A stretch of DNA of 64,000 bases, from NCBI RefSeq assembly GCF_001949145.1, contig NW_019091477.1, positions 446,192 through 510,191 on the forward strand, given 5' to 3'. Position numbers and translations under genes: made by a program. Origin of the DNA: Acanthaster planci. Lineage: Eukaryota; Echinodermata; Asteroidea; Valvatida; Acanthasteridae. Position 1 is the first letter of the stretch, and every line of letters starts with the position of its first letter. The notes under the pieces were generated by a model. The model searched no databases and was not told where the DNA came from. It was given only the letters and a program-made list of their open reading frames with translations. Positions 22,100-35,690 of the stretch are shown piece after piece.

Positions 22100-25000
22100 T
22101 TAATCGTTGCGGGTCGGTGATCACGACCAATGCGATGAACAGGTCATCACCAGAACCAATAACCTAACAGCCGGTTTAAAGACGGAAACATTTACTAACA
22201 CAAGACGAAGGGACAAAAATTACGATTATCCTGGCTTACTGGAAAAGCAACTTTACATGTTCAAGTGTCTGTAAAGTAAAAACCAACTGCTATAGGTTCA
22301 AAGTTATTGTGGTTTCCGTCATTTAATTCTATAGCCAAGTAGAATTGACTTTTAAAAAAAAACACACAAATGTAATTAGAATGTTAATAGATTTACCATT
22401 TTGGTTGAGTACCCCGTAGTGACGCTATTTCGGCGTACACACCCCTCTCCTTGCGTGGACCAATCCGCCTCGAGCAGAAACACCCTCTCGTCGGTTGAAA
22501 AGAGAGTTTTCATTGGTCGAGAGTTTTCATTTCCTTGGTAGCTTTTCGACCGAGACGCGTGCATTTCACGGTCGTTCGTAAACCGAAGCAGTGCAGTTCA
22601 GTACCATAGGACCCGCCGTTGCTAAGAAAATAGCGCCCTCTCTTGGTTCAGCTCGAGGCCCATAATTTCAGCAAATACTGGTCACTTACAGCTTCTCACA
22701 AATGCATTCGCAGAAAATATAATCGGGGGAGTGCCATGGTGAAAGCACAGTTCCCGAAATCAGTTCCCGAAATCGATTCTGTAATTCAGTCAGGACAATC
22801 TGAAGCTTTTACCAAATGCAAAAACAACAAAATCCAATTCCATCACCAATTTTCTCCTGGGAACTATTCGAATCGATTGCAAGTTTCAAAATGGTTCGGG
22901 CTGCATAGGTATAGAAGAGGCGCTCCAGCAAGTTACGTTTCAAAGACATCAGATAACCCCAGAATATTTTCAGTTCGTTTTATAAGCAAATGGCAATCCG
23001 CAAACGTTCTAGACTGCCATTTTCACCCCATTTGTATCGATCGATATTACACTGGTCAACGGAGAAGCTGCGGCCAAGCTTCGTTCCGTCAATCTAACAT
23101 CGACCTTTGTTGTGATCAGGAAAACCGTCCCTCGGTCGTGTTAAGTGAAAGCGTGCGATAAAGAATGGGAAATTAATAATCTTATGCAACAAAAGACACA
23201 AGTATTTTGAAATCGCGTATACTGCATGTCCACTGGCAAGAGTTGGTATAGAACGCTTCTGTTGTCAGGGAAATTTTGATACCTCAGTGAGTTTTCCTCC
23301 TTTTCCACTCTCTCTTAACCTCTAAGGATGAGGTTTCAGCCATGCAGCGCACACTAAAATCTGTCTCACAATTTCAGGTTTGAAACTGCACGTATACGGG
23401 TCTAGCAACCTGTATCTATACGCAGGCTGAACCATAATGCCATGTGACATAATGGGCGACGAGACACATCTTAAACGTAGGCCTTCACGCAGTTTCCAAA
23501 TCCTCTACTTACAAGTTACAGAAGTACATGTACATGCATTATGTTCGGACTGACACATTGCATGTACATGTAATCAAACAAGGGCGTATTATATAATAAA
23601 ATAGCTTTGTTGCACATGCTACGTAAAAAAAAAAATTACGTTGTAGCAACTAGGCTTACATGTACATGTATTATGTTTGACGAGGCTACACAAGACGATA
23701 ATCATGTTACCTGAATGTGCGCGTGGGCTCAACTTTGACTTCTCTCTGAAAGGTCTAGATTTTCCTATTAAGCGCACCTTTAAGACATTTGAAAATTTAC
23801 TAGCGCCTAAATGTGTGTCCATCACTACAAAATCTGCACCGTAGCCATTTTAAATAGAAGTTTCATTTGCACTTTTCCCTGAAGTGCTCAGGAAGCCTTT
23901 AATACCCAAGCACTCATTGGAAGTACAAAGTATTTAAGATTTCACCGACACTCACTCGTACGTGTAATTTGACGCTAACTCTCCGCCGAGCATTCGCGTT
24001 GTTGTAACGTGAGCTGCGCACTTAACGCTAATGGGCATTTCAGAAAGACATTCCCCCACTTGTTTGCTTAGCACGCGCACCGTATCAAATTGAAAATGAA
24101 CCGAAACATAGGACACATTTTAAGAAATGAACGTTCTGCATCTTGAAAGAATACCAAAAAATGTCAGTTTTAACCATTTATTTTCGTGTACATTGCTCTT
24201 ATATCCCCCCCAAAATGTTTACATTACATCAGCTGATAATACGTGCGCTCCAGCTTTATTCACAGGTTTGTTGAAGCAGAAATTAAAGGTGCAGAATATT
24301 AACTTTTAAAAAATATTCCCATTATTTCCTGATACCAGGAAAGTCCAAATATTAAATAATATCACTTCGGTGTTCGTGAGGGTTTATTTGTTGGGTGAAA
24401 AATGAATGTTGAACATTATTCAAACATCGGCTATGGTGCAACTGCATCTGCAGGTGATGACATCACTGCTGACTCATTAATATGCAAATTAGTATTACAA
24501 GGAATTAAAAAAGACACCAAAGCAAGCCATTCTAGACTGTCTCTCTGTGAATATCGAAAGGGTGGTGTTTAAGAAAAGAAGAAAGCAAAAATCCTCCTTT
24601 CTGGCTCCTTTAAGCTGTGAAGTATAAATTACACATCAAAGCAGTGTTGCATAATACCTTAACTTTACAAAGAAATGAATGCACCCTTTTACAAATTAAT
24701 GTCTGTTCTACACGTGACGGTGTGCCATGCATACAATGCACCATCCCAACAACTACGGAAGGCAGGCTTATGTGTTTGATTTTGATTTTGTTAGTCTAAG
24801 CTGAACGGTTCTTGCACTTAATGTGACCTATTTACAACAAACAAATGAACTTGTTGGAAGCACGGGTTAAGTAATAAATAAAAACACTGGACCAAAAAAG
24901 CAACACATTTTTACAAGGAAAACACAAACTTCTACTTTACGAAAAAGCAAATCTGTTTAGTACCATAAATCACTAACATCCCTGGAATTACTGGGTAAAA

Positions 25001-25831
25001 ATACTTGTACATTTATGTAACGAGTGTACAAACATGTTTGATAGGAGGGTAGTCTTCACAGAAGGAACTTGTGCTGAAAATGAACAGTTCACGTTGTTCA
25101 CCGATGGAAATCGTTAGCGTAATTGACTTATCACGGAAGCATCATATCAATGCAGTTGTAACAAATACACAAACCATCAAGGGATGCACAAGATCTCGGA
25201 CTAACAGAACAATGTGCAGAGTCTCATAGGGTTGTCTAACGAGTGTGGCTATCTCGCCAATGGCACTAGGTCAGCACATCAAAACCTTACGTCTAAGGCT
25301 GCATCTGAATTAAATGGCTACGGCTAGTGATGGCAGGAGTGGCTAGGAAAGCGACTGGCGACTGGCTGCAGCTACTTCCCATTGACACGTATAATGTAGC
25401 CAGCCACAGCCAAGTGCTTTGGACATGGCTTAACACTGACTCCAGATCTGTTCAAAAACTATTGCATCGGCATTATTTCAGCTAATTTTCCAACCAGATT
25501 TAAATGTATTCTAATGAGGGTTTGCATAAAACACTGCTCAAATTCTTACTGTCCTCACATGAGCACTGTCCTCCCTAATACTTAAGAAGCATGACACCAT
25601 ATCTGTAACTCTGAATAAAGGCAATACATCATGAATATGTAACAGCGCAGAAACAATTTGCCTATATGAATATTTAAAGCAAATATGCATAATTTGCAAA
25701 ATGTGCATTAAGGTCTGTCGCACATTTTCCATGACCTACTGTGTCTCCTTTACAAAGCGAAGAGAAAGAAATGGCGAACTGTAGTCTGGACAGGGGCAAC
25801 GTCATTGAAAGAACTGACCTTTGACCCCTGC
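22100..25831. other. intergenic, GPCR 3' side to CTP synthase 3' side
   Basis: Holds the 3' UTRs of the convergent GPCR and CTP synthase genes, the family B repeat at 22468-22676 and AT-rich spacer. A 172-codon open frame from 22643 starts at TTG within a repeat and matches nothing. No further exon was recognised. Confidence 0.5.
22468..22676 (+). repeat. dispersed repeat family B, copy 1
   Basis: Aligns with 57381-57585 over about 200 bases: CGAGCAGAAACACCC against TGAGCAGAAGCACCC, then GTCGGTTGAAAAG, GCATTTCA, GTTGCTA and GCGCCCTCT in the same order. No open frame. Transposon type not determined. Confidence 0.7.
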
Positions 25832-28800
25832 TCAGGACTGCTGGGGGCTGGCCTCGATGCTGGTGAACGAGTGCTGGGAGCCTGACTTGTTCAGGACAGC
25901 CATCTCCTCCTCCGTGTCTGAGGACTCGGTGTCCTCAAAGGAGTTGCGGGGGGAGAGACGACAGCCACGGGCAATGTAGGATTTGAGGCGGTTGATGGAG
26001 GCCAGGACCAGGCCCAGGTAGGGGGCGGAGGGCTTCATGGGGCGGGAGATGTACTCCGGGTGGTACTGGACGGCGACGAAGTACGGATGATCTGCGCAAG
26101 ACAGGCACACAAACATTGGATGATTTAGGGGTCGAAATGTTAAACGAAACCTGCATACTACAAACCACAACTGCTTAGAAAGAATGTACTTAACATATAA
26201 GACTTCAAATCAGAGTTCAAATCAAATCATCATTTCAAGACTGAAGTGACGTCCAATCTACTTCCGTAGTTTCTTCAGCATTTCTGCTGTAGCTTAGGTA
26301 GCTCCACTATGTATCACATTTTCTCCACACTCGGCTCTCTCAGAACAATGTCACCATGTACCTTCTAGTTCCAGAATTTCCATACGCTCTCCGTCCGTGC
26401 TGCGACCGACAAATTTCATACCGTGGCTCTCAAAGTCTTCGATGTTTTTCGGATTTACCTTCCAGTAAAAAGATACACAAAGGCATGTGAATTTTTCTTT
26501 CAAAAATGTATTTGTATAATTTGAAGATAAAGTCCCCTATTTTACAAGTGTTTCTTACCATCTAATCGGAATTAAACTAGAACTCAGATTTTATTTATCA
26601 GCACGTTTCAATGGTTTAAAGACATTCTAAAAATCAACAGTTTTAACAATACAGTAGATTCCCGTACTAGCGCCCTCAAGGGGACCTAACAGAATTGAGT
26701 GTTATAACGGCACAGCGCTATGCTATAACCGACTGGATGGGCATGGCAACGCACTTGTACTTCTATATACCTGTAAGCAGAGTGCAAAATTAGACCAAAA
26801 AGTGCTCTTCAAAACCCACTGCTGGACCTCGTGCATGCTGCATCGCGGTGCGGCACACGCACTGCATCTACACCCACGGCGACATCCTGACTGCTACTGC
26901 GTACCCATTCAAGGACAGTCCAATCGCTGACTTTTTCCAATAACCATGTGACCACAGAAAGTGATGTGTCATCAGCAAAAGCCAACTGACAACTGACCCG
27001 ACATGTCACGCTGAATACAATCGGCAAACAGACGAGATTTGCTCCACGAAGATACAAGTATAATTTAACCACTTCGCGCCGGTGGCAGTTATCAACGTTG
27101 ATGATGCCGGGGCAGGATAATTATCATTTTTTTTCCGTTTTCAAAATTCTTTAAAATTCCTCACTTCATTTACTGGACACTTACACCCACACGAAGGACC
27201 ATCTGGTTTCTACTCTAATCTGACAGACAACATCTATTGACGCTGGAGTATTTCAGCCAGGCCTGCTGCCTGGTAAAAAGAGCCCAGATTGTGCGGTGTT
27301 ACGTAATTTTCTTTTGTTCAAGAATCTGGCACTGTGCGCTGCTGACCTCTTTTCACTAGGGGCCAGATTAGGGTTCTGCTCATCGCTGCAGTGGTGGAGT
27401 GCTTTTGTCCCCTGTGGTAATCCGCTTGCCCTAAATCCCCCAAACCGTGGTATACTGTTTCAAAACAAGGCTGGATTATCTCCACTACTGAGAGTGAAAA
27501 AATGTTCATAATGCCCAGCAGCCTGGTCTTTTGTTACAACGCCCAGTTCCCTTTGTCTGATTTCGGAGCCTTTCTTCACAGCAAAGCAAATTAAGTTTGG
27601 TTGTAATAACTGTGCCACGTGGGCGAGGCTCGCCATGGTGAGCACGAGCTGGTGATCGCGCTGCATGGACACCCCAGTGCGTGTCTGCTCTCTGTGTGCT
27701 CGCTATGCTACTGGTGTCACACAGGATGGCAAATCGCGGCAACCTTGCGATGCGGTGCCGTTGATTTTCAAAGAATCTGACTTTCCAAGGTAAAGAGCGC
27801 TGTAACCGGCATCATTTCACATGCTTTACATGGTTCTCGGGGCCAAAAATCGGGGAGCGTTATATCCGGAAAAGCATTGTAAACAGGAGCGCTATAAACG
27901 TCATAAAAATGTACAGAGTGAACGGGCGTACAGTTGGGAAAATGAAAACAGAGCGTTATATCGGTAAGAGCGTTACATCGGGGAGCGTTATAACGGGGGA
28001 TCTTCTGTATTTAGCATTCAAATTGACCGCATAATGTTTTACCTCGTATCTATGGCGATGGCGCTCTTCAATCTTCTCATGCCCACCATACAAAGCTCCT
28101 AAGGGTAAAATAAAAAAGCTGATCACATCTATCAGAGACGTACTTCATGTTGAAGAATGACTTTACACCACGGCAGTAAAAAATAGAACACGCGAATGTT
28201 GTCACAGTTCTGTGCTGGGCGCAAAAAGTAGCAAATCTGAAAATCCAGAATTTTGGGTCACAAATTCTGAAGAAAAAAATAGTAAATTCCAGAAAAATCT
28301 TGAAAAGAAATAATCACAGCCCTGTGACATCATATTTGTAAAGGGAAGGGGGACGTCTACTCACTGAGAACAGAGCTCTCTGTCTTGAAGACTGTGGTTC
28401 TCTTGCCGAGCCGCATGGTCCCACCCATCTGGCCGGTGTTATGCTCCGGCATCTCAATTATCTGAAGAGGCATGTATGAAATTGATCCTTCAATGACAAC
28501 CGTTTCTCTCTAGCCACGTAATGCTGTTGGCTTAACACACTTCCCGCATGCCGGAAATTTGGTAAGTGGCGTGTCTCCGAGTAAAATTTCGTATTTGAAC
28601 CGATTTACAGGTCCGCACACCATCAAAGACACAATGTCATGTGACTCACTTGCTGTCATCTCGTTAAGGAGATACGCCTCCAACTGGAATCTTTCTTGTT
28701 CCTTCCGTTTTAATATCGCTTTGTAAAAAAAACTGACCCTCATCTTGACGAAGCAAGTTACCGAGGGTTCCACCTTACTGAGGGAACTACTCAAAGGCAA

Positions 28801-31800
28801 AAGTTACCAAAATGGCTAATGAGCATTTTGGACTTGGACGCCTCTGCTCAGCGTCGCAATTTGACAATCACTTACCACTGGATGGGTGGTGTTCGGATCA
28901 AACTCCTCCGAGTGGGCATCCTTCCACCCGAGGACATTGCGGGCAAACTCGATCACGGCAACTTGCAAGCCGAGGCACACCCCTGAGATGGGAAAAAAAA
29001 ACAAACGTTTTTGTCATCACAAACATCGGTCCACGGTGCCAGGTGAGCCGTCTGGGAGGCATGGCAGCTAGTCTCGAGTCACAGTAAGCTTGGTCAGGTT
29101 GGCATGGGCACTGGAGTTCAAACAACCTGGCTGACCCAGGTTCAAAGAGCTGGCCGGTAAAGGCGATATTGATACACAGGCCAGAAGGCCGGCCGGTGCT
29201 CTGCACTTCATCAGCAGTTATTCTGTCCGAATGCACATCTGGTTTCTTGTTTTCCGTAACCAACTTCGCTGCCCTGACCACATCAGGGAACAAGCCACTT
29301 TTTCAAGGCCACTAAGATCTAGAAGCCAAAATGGCGGCCAGTGCCAAGCAGTGTCATTCTTGCCCAGAGAGAGTGTCGTTTCTTCTGATCTAACTTTGAT
29401 GCCCTAATGACACCAGTGAATCCGTCTATGCTTTTTTTTAACCGGCCACTGAGTATTACCGGTCAAAATGCTGGCCAGCACCGATTTCATTCTTACCCAA
29501 GTACGGCTTCTTGTTCTCCCTGGCCCATTTGGCAGCGGCCACCTTACCCTCCGTCCCTCGTATGCCGAATCCACCAGGCACCAGGACACCACTACGGAGA
29601 ACAGAGAAGAGGGTTGGAAGTCAGGCTTGCGACAAAAACAACACAAAAAAAGGTCTTCCATTACAAACGTACTTTACATATAAATGAATTACATTTTCTA
29701 CTTTATCCTTCAAAGAAACCATCCGGACTCCTTCCAAATCAACCACTTTGCAAGATCCCTATGACACACCCCTCCGTCTACTTGAATGAGCCTGATGCTA
29801 ACTACGCGGCTTGGATGTGCCTTCCTACACCCTGTGAAATTTCCCCAAACCTCCGGGCAGAATTAGCTTCATCCGCTGGGCGTTTTCTTACTTGCTGCTG
29901 CAGAGCTGTTGCCAGGCTTCGTGGTACTTCACCGGCTCCTGCTCCATCGTTGTCTGCTCTAGATCGTCCGCTTCGATGAACTGGAAGGGAAAAAAAAGTC
30001 GGATTAAATTAAACCTCCTTCCACCACACCAAGCGATATTTTCGACAGTGGCGGCGTCGAAGCACTCACCTTGATGACGACTTTGCACTGACAAGTCAGG
30101 CCGGCGTGCAGGAGCGACTTCATGACCGAGATGTAGGCGTCTTCCAGCTTGGTGTACTTCCCCACCAGCGCAATCGTGATCGACTTGGAGGTGTGGTCGT
30201 ATCTGACAGACGCAAGTAAAAATCTCGTCAAAACACAAATTGGTAAATGAGGATAATTAGTTCCTATCGGAGACTGGGTCCTGTACAAGAGCATACCAGT
30301 GAGAACACAAACGTTCCGACATTTCAAGAGGTCCCGTTGTACTGTGTAGCCCGCTTTCTCTCCCTCAACGGTCTTGTGTTGGCAGAGACGCAGATTGCAC
30401 AGGCGCTCAAAACAACCCCTACCTCTCCAACCCAGCGGACTCACCTGTGGGCCAACTCTCGCCACTTGTTCAGCAGGCGCTTGGGCCGCATTCTGAAGTT
30501 TAGCTGCAGCCGGGTCTGGAGGAACTGCACCAGGTTCTGGTCGGAGAGCAACAGGGGCACGCGGTAGACGGACGGGCAGTCGTGAACGCAGATGACCTTA
30601 ACAAGGGTTGGAAAAAAAAACCCAACAAAACATAGTGTATAATGTCAAACTTCACGTGATAAATGCCTTGAACATATCCACCCTGAGCTGAAGTGCGCCC
30701 TCACCGGCGAAAGAAAGACAGACGGTACAAAGTTTTCCAACCGGGTTCTAACACGCGTTCGGCATGCACGCGAAGACCACAAATTCTAGACTAAAATCGT
30801 TGCGCGTACTCAGCGTGCTCCGCGTCAAACGCGCATAAACTAGCGCACCTATGCGGTGCGCGAGTACCAAAGGACCGCCAAATTCATTTCAAAACACGCC
30901 CTCTTTTGTTCCTGCTCGGAGCGGATTGGACAGTTCAAAGCACTCTTTTGAAGTTTCAAGTCAAGTAGGATAGTCAACTTACTGGGCTACGCCCTCGGGC
31001 AATTCAGAGAATAGAACAAAATAATAATGATGTCATAATATCTGACGCATAACACAGACATTACCTGTTGGGCTGTTACATGGCAGAACATAGAGATTTT
31101 TTCTTTGACACTATCCACGACTGGATTGTGACTTCTGGCAACAATCTAAAGAAAGGAAAAAAACAAAACAAAGAAAACGGCAATGTTAAGTATCTCCCAA
31201 GTCTGGAATGGTGTCGAGTATGTCAAAATTGAGAAGAGACTTCAAAGGATGAAGTGTTCGATTTTGGTGGTCGTTGTTTTAAACAAAGGTTACATAACCT
31301 TTGAAAACAGCATCTAAAGTTAACCCTAACCCTGTTAGGTATATGAAAATCATATCAAAATCTGTTATGAGTTAAAAGAGTTACATTAAGCTCCAGCAGT
31401 TTCAAATCAGGTTGGTGCGTAAGCTCTTTGTCGCTCTAGGGCTTTCCCCTTTCGCATGGAAACAGTTCCACCAACCTACCAGGTCCGGGGACAGTCCCAA
31501 CCCGCGGAGTTCCCGGACGCTGGCCTGCGTGGGCTTAGTTTTCTGCTCGCCAGTGGACTTGGGTTGGGGCACCAGGCTGACGTGCACACAGCAGAAGTTC
31601 TCACGGCTGACACGAAACTGGAACTGGCGGAAGGCCTCGACGAAGGGCATGCCCTCGATGTCGCCGATAGTTCCGCCAAGCTTAAAAAAGCAAAACAAAA
31701 ATAGTGAACAGTCACCAACAATTCCAAGGTTAAACAAAGGAGAAATAAAAACAGATTGACGCCGATAGTTCCGCCAAGCTTAAAAAAGCAAAACAAAAAT

Positions 31801-33164
31801 AGTGAACGGTCACCAACAATTCCAAGGTTAAACAAAGGAGAAATAAAAACACATTAACATTCAATCAATGATCACTACATGTCAAGATTGACCCCCTCCT
31901 ACTTTTCGACCACTGGTACCACCCCCTCCTCCCTATCCTGCATGGATTTTTACCTCAATGATGCAGACTTCGGGTTCTTCCTGGTCTCCATCCACTGGGA
32001 TTTTGGCGACTCTCTCCACCCACTCTTGAATGGCGTTGGTGATGTGTGGCACAACTGGCGAAAGATATAAACACAAAACATCACACGGATATTTTTGACC
32101 GTATCCCACAAAAAGATGTTTAAGGCCTTTGGTTTTTTTTCCAAGTAGGTTTTGCTTTGGTTTGAATCAGATCTGTTGTGGTGTATGACACAAGTTGGCA
32201 TCCTGAGAGCATATTACGTGGGTGGAACAACGGTGAGGGGTCTGTTGGGTGTTTACAATGTGCCAAATTCTTTCAAAGGCCTCTGACACAAGAGTGGCTG
32301 CGGAGACGGGTGACCACGCCCAGTCTCATCATATCAAAACGCAACACTCCAAGAGAAAATTGGTGAGCAATATTTATTATCTCTCTGGCATCAACTACAT
32401 CACACGGCCGAGACATTCTAAACTGGAGAAGTCTCAGAATGGCCACATTTTTTCAATACCTTGGACGGTCTTGCCGAGATAGTCTCCTTTCCTCTCTTTG
32501 TTGATGACGCTCTGATATATCTTGCCCGTCGTGATGTTGTTGTCCCGATGCAGTGTGATGTCCAAGAACCGCTCGTAGTTACCAAGATCCAAGTCAACCT
32601 CGCCCCCGTCATCCAGCACGTAAACCTCCCCTGTAACCCAGGGGGGGAAAGAAATTCCAGGTTAAACAAAAATATTTGAAACTGCAAACACACACCAAGA
32701 AGAAGGTTCTTTTTGCATGTTTTAAGACAAAATTTACTTCCACGCCCTTTAAGAAACAGAGGCCAAGTGTTCTTTAACTTCTGACGTGGAAAAAAAGATC
32801 AAAAGAATTTCATCGCATGTACAAAGTATCGAGTACTACCTTCATTTTGATGGCATTCAACGCGCACTGAAAGTTGATTACAAGAACTGTGCTGTCCAGC
32901 TCTTGCGATCATCCACAAAGGATTCTCGGTGGAAAAAACTGCAATGGACTAAACGCTGCGAGAATTTAAAGAAAAAAAAAAGGAACCCTTGCAATTACCA
33001 TGTTCATAGGGAGAGAATGTTCCGGCGTCGATGTTGAGGTAAGGATCAATCTTGATGGACGTGACTCGCAGACCGCAGGCCTTCAGGAGCATGCCGATAC
33101 TGGAAGCGATCACCCCCTTCCCAATGCCGCTGATCACGCCCCCGGATACCAAGATGTACTTCAT
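25832..33164 (-). CDS. CTPS1: CTP synthase
   Basis: Makes CTP from UTP, ATP and glutamine in the cytosol. Fourteen coding exons (5' to 3'): 33164-32999, 32630-32460, 32054-31954, 31680-31480, 31145-31065, 30596-30445, 30202-30070, 29980-29892, 29591-29497, 28982-28876, 28461-28365, 28098-28043, 26458-26362, 26091-25832. All phases close, giving 601 residues (human 591). The N-terminal synthase domain starts [17 protein letters not shown] (nucleotide loop) and includes SIKIDPYLN and [13 protein letters not shown]. The C-terminal class I glutamine amidotransferase has GVCLGLQ with nucleophile Cys399 and the HPE pair H526/E528, at the same positions as in the human enzyme. The C-tail is Ser/Glu rich, as in regulated animal CTPS. 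A 98-bp duplication repeats the exon 4 acceptor. Head-to-head with HDAC8. Confidence 0.97.
26652..28007. mobile_element. non-autonomous TIR transposon in CTP synthase intron
   Basis: The ends read CAGTAGATTCCCGT and, inverted, CAGAAGATCCCCCGT. Both are flanked by TA (26650-26651 and 28008-28009), fitting a Tc1/mariner-type TA target duplication. Near both ends the motif GCGTTATAACGG recurs in variant forms (for example AGCGTTATATCGG). The 1.36-kb interior has no transposase and includes a repeat shared with 53195-53575. It fills most of intron 12. Assignment to Tc1/mariner rests only on the TA and the CAG ends. Confidence 0.6.
27128..27580 (-). repeat. dispersed repeat family C, copy 1
   Basis: The reverse complement matches 53195-53575 over several hundred bases, including GGGACAAAAGC, CTAATCTGGCCCC, AATCTGGGCTCTTTTTA and GTCCAGTAAATGAAG in the same order. 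It lies within the TIR element at 26652-28007, either as a nested insertion or as part of that family. Confidence 0.75.
31663..31858. repeat. 98-bp tandem duplication spanning CTPS exon 4 acceptor
   Basis: Copies 31663-31760 and 31761-31858 differ at three bases. Each contains the first 18 coding bases of exon 4 (LGGTIG), the acceptor TTTTTTAAG and about 80 bases of intron. Only the copy ending at 31680 keeps the reading frame. Splicing to the distal copy (exon edge 31778) would add 98 bases and shift the frame. Confidence 0.92.
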
Positions 33165-33339
33165 GATGGCAGATGACTAGGACAACATAAACACTCCGAT
33201 GACCAACTGACAGTGACAAGAAATGTACTGGCGGATTGCAAATTTCAAGTCAAAATTTGTAGTTTTGTTTCACAACTGGTAAATCTGACATGCTTGGTTA
33301 TTTCACTCGCTTGTCGAGCTGTGTTGTGTTTGAACCCAT

Positions 33340-33525
33340 CACAAGTCCCTGCAAGTCCATCAGAAATCCATCACAAGTCATTCAGTCTTCAGCCAATTCA
33401 CAAGCTTTTCAAATGAACTGTGACCAAAGCATTCCTTTGTCATTGTTCACCCTGTTACTTGTGACTGGTCTTGTGAAGGGACTTGTGACTTGACTTGTGA
33501 TGGACTTGAACCCAACACCGTAGTC
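33340..33525 (-). repeat. dispersed repeat family D, copy 1
   Basis: Rich in CACAAGTC and ACTTGTGA motifs; on the minus strand it carries GTGAACAATGACAAAGGAATG. The core AATGACAAAGGAATGCTTT recurs near 41500 and 62757. Non-coding. Confidence 0.6.
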
Positions 33526-34567
33526 ATGTATCAGCGTCTCAAAGATCTCAAGGTACAATATTTAAAAATTGTGCGTTCAAATTATTGCTGAAAAAGTCAT
33601 TTGAACACGACGAAAATTTCAAGTCAAGCTCATGAATGAACAGATAAACCAAAGGACGTGATGCCTTTTTTCTCTTCACGCATACAGTAAGCCCCTTGGC
33701 CTACAAACTCCAGGAAGTTTTGGAAAGAATTCCATTTACCGAAACCACTATCTGACTGATGTAAAGCACTAACACATCCTTAAAAAGTATGATTGAGCAG
33801 TTAAAATATTGAGGTCTTCACTTAGAAAATAGCAGTCAGAAACATGTCCAGCCCAAGAGTCAACATTAGCAAGAAAAATATTGAAGCATTTACAAGTACT
33901 TTGAAAATATTGAAAATGTTTTAAACCACTTTTATAGGCTTTGTGCACTGGGTGTCAAGCAGCATCCGTAAATGGAATTCTTTCTGAAAACTTTTAGGCT
34001 TAGGTCTCTTAAACGTATTTTTTACTACAATCAATGATAGTGTTGACCACCATGACCACAGTCAGTGTCAAATTGATAGGAGCAATTTGCAGATCTGCAC
34101 AATCATGTCGTCATTCATCATGTTCATTTAACCCTCCTTCTGTTTTAACCATCCAAAACAGTCAAAAATGCCTTCCATGTTCACTTGATTTCCCGCAGTA
34201 CACAGACACATATGGGAAATTTGACTGATTTTGACTGATAGGACAACTGTGTCAAGAATGCATCTTAGCATAGGAGGGTTAATCAGCTGCTCAATTTATC
34301 CTGCATGAAATCTCACCACTGGCACTCACAACATGGGGATTGTATATTGGAGAATGACCAGATGACGCACGTGCATTTCAGCCACTTGGCATGCTTGTCA
34401 CGCTCCGAAAACATGATTTACCAACCTGAACCAGCAAAAGCGGCGTCCCATCAAGATTTATTCACAACTCATAACTAAACATAAACGTGATAAAACGTTT
34501 GTTTGAAATGCCAGATATAAATCATTGCAAACATACCGAAATTTGCCAGCAAAATGTGGACACTCAC

Positions 34568-34650
34568 CGTGTGTTTGACAAAGCTCAGCATGCTTTCCCG
34601 CAATTCTCAATTCTCCTAACGTGCAAAAATGGCGCCACCAAGCAATAAGA
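34568..34650 (-). promoter_or_regulatory. putative CTPS1 non-coding first exon and promoter
   Basis: On the minus strand GGCGCCATTTTT (a YY1-like element common at housekeeping starts) is followed about 60 bases later by a strong donor, ACACG/GTGAGTGT, with the exon edge at 34568. Joined to the acceptor just upstream of 33164 this would make a 5' UTR intron of about 1.4 kb. This is inference; no transcript is available. Confidence 0.35.
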
Positions 34651-35690
34651 AAAAAATGATTATTTTGGATAGATTTCCAATGCCTCAACTTCGTGTTCAA
34701 GTTGATTGATCCCACCACACTCGTATCCTGAAAGTGCGCTACAAAAGAAATAAAAATATAACCCATGAGAACAAGGAAAAAGTGGGTAATCATCACATCA
34801 AGAGAGGGCGCTATACTGATTTCGCTGCAGCAGAACAAAACACTGACATCGACGTCGACACTGGGCAAGGCCTAGGCGATGGAATGCCATTAATAAATAT
34901 GGGTATTTTATCTTGAGTTTTGTTTTCTTGATGGAAGTAGATATCATAAATATGTTTACACAGCCAATATGATGCATCATTCTACTTCAAAGTTCGAGAT
35001 GGTGATTGCAAAAAGCCGCGATCGCAGGCCATGCAGGCGTTGTTGCTGCGCAGCTCCTGTCTACATCACCTGTGATATGATCGATGCGCTTGACAGTTTC
35101 CGCAAGCGACACTTCCGACATGTTCCTGACCATGTGGTCGGGCGATTCGCCAGCCTGTCTGTGTTTGCTTATTTGCATAAACGGGATGTCAAAATCAGTT
35201 CAAATAAAGCAGGCAAAATAAGGCATTCACTTATCACGACTTGGGACCTCATGATTGTCAATGTCAGTGATTGTTTTGTTGGAGTTTGCTACCTTAGACT
35301 ATTGCTAGACCATGGCCTACACCTATGATTATGAACTATAATTTAAGGGGAAGTCCCAGAAACGAATTTGGCCACTTAATGGTTAGACTGCCTGTATAGT
35401 AGTCAGATAATAGCAATGTGCGTGACGATATAGCCGCCAAGTGCCTAATTTTGCCACCTATTTTTGAATGCGATTGGTTTTTACAGTAAGTGGCGAAATA
35501 AGGGACCAGGTCACGGTCACGCACATTAGATTGACAGGTTTGTGTGTAGGTACTCAAATTCTAAAGACACTATGGGATCTGGAAATTATCATAATTTCTT
35601 TACATTTTTATTTGTTATTTATTTACATCAGCTAACAGGCCACATCGAGTTCATCAGTTTGTTGCCGAGTGAGAATCCCCATTAATCATC

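Larger units (their letters stand above)
33165..35690. other. head-to-head intergenic region, CTPS1 and HDAC8
   Basis: Contains 5' UTR introns and promoter sequence for the two divergent genes, a CACAAGTC-rich repeat (33340-33525) and AT-rich sequence. An acceptor-like GTTGTCCTAG lies just upstream of the CTPS start. An in-frame TGA at 35670-35672 precedes the HDAC8 start, so no upstream coding in that exon is possible. Confidence 0.55.

Noticed and set aside
22643-23161. 172-codon plus-strand frame downstream of the GPCR
   Set aside because: Starts at TTG within dispersed repeat B, no family similarity, no splice context.
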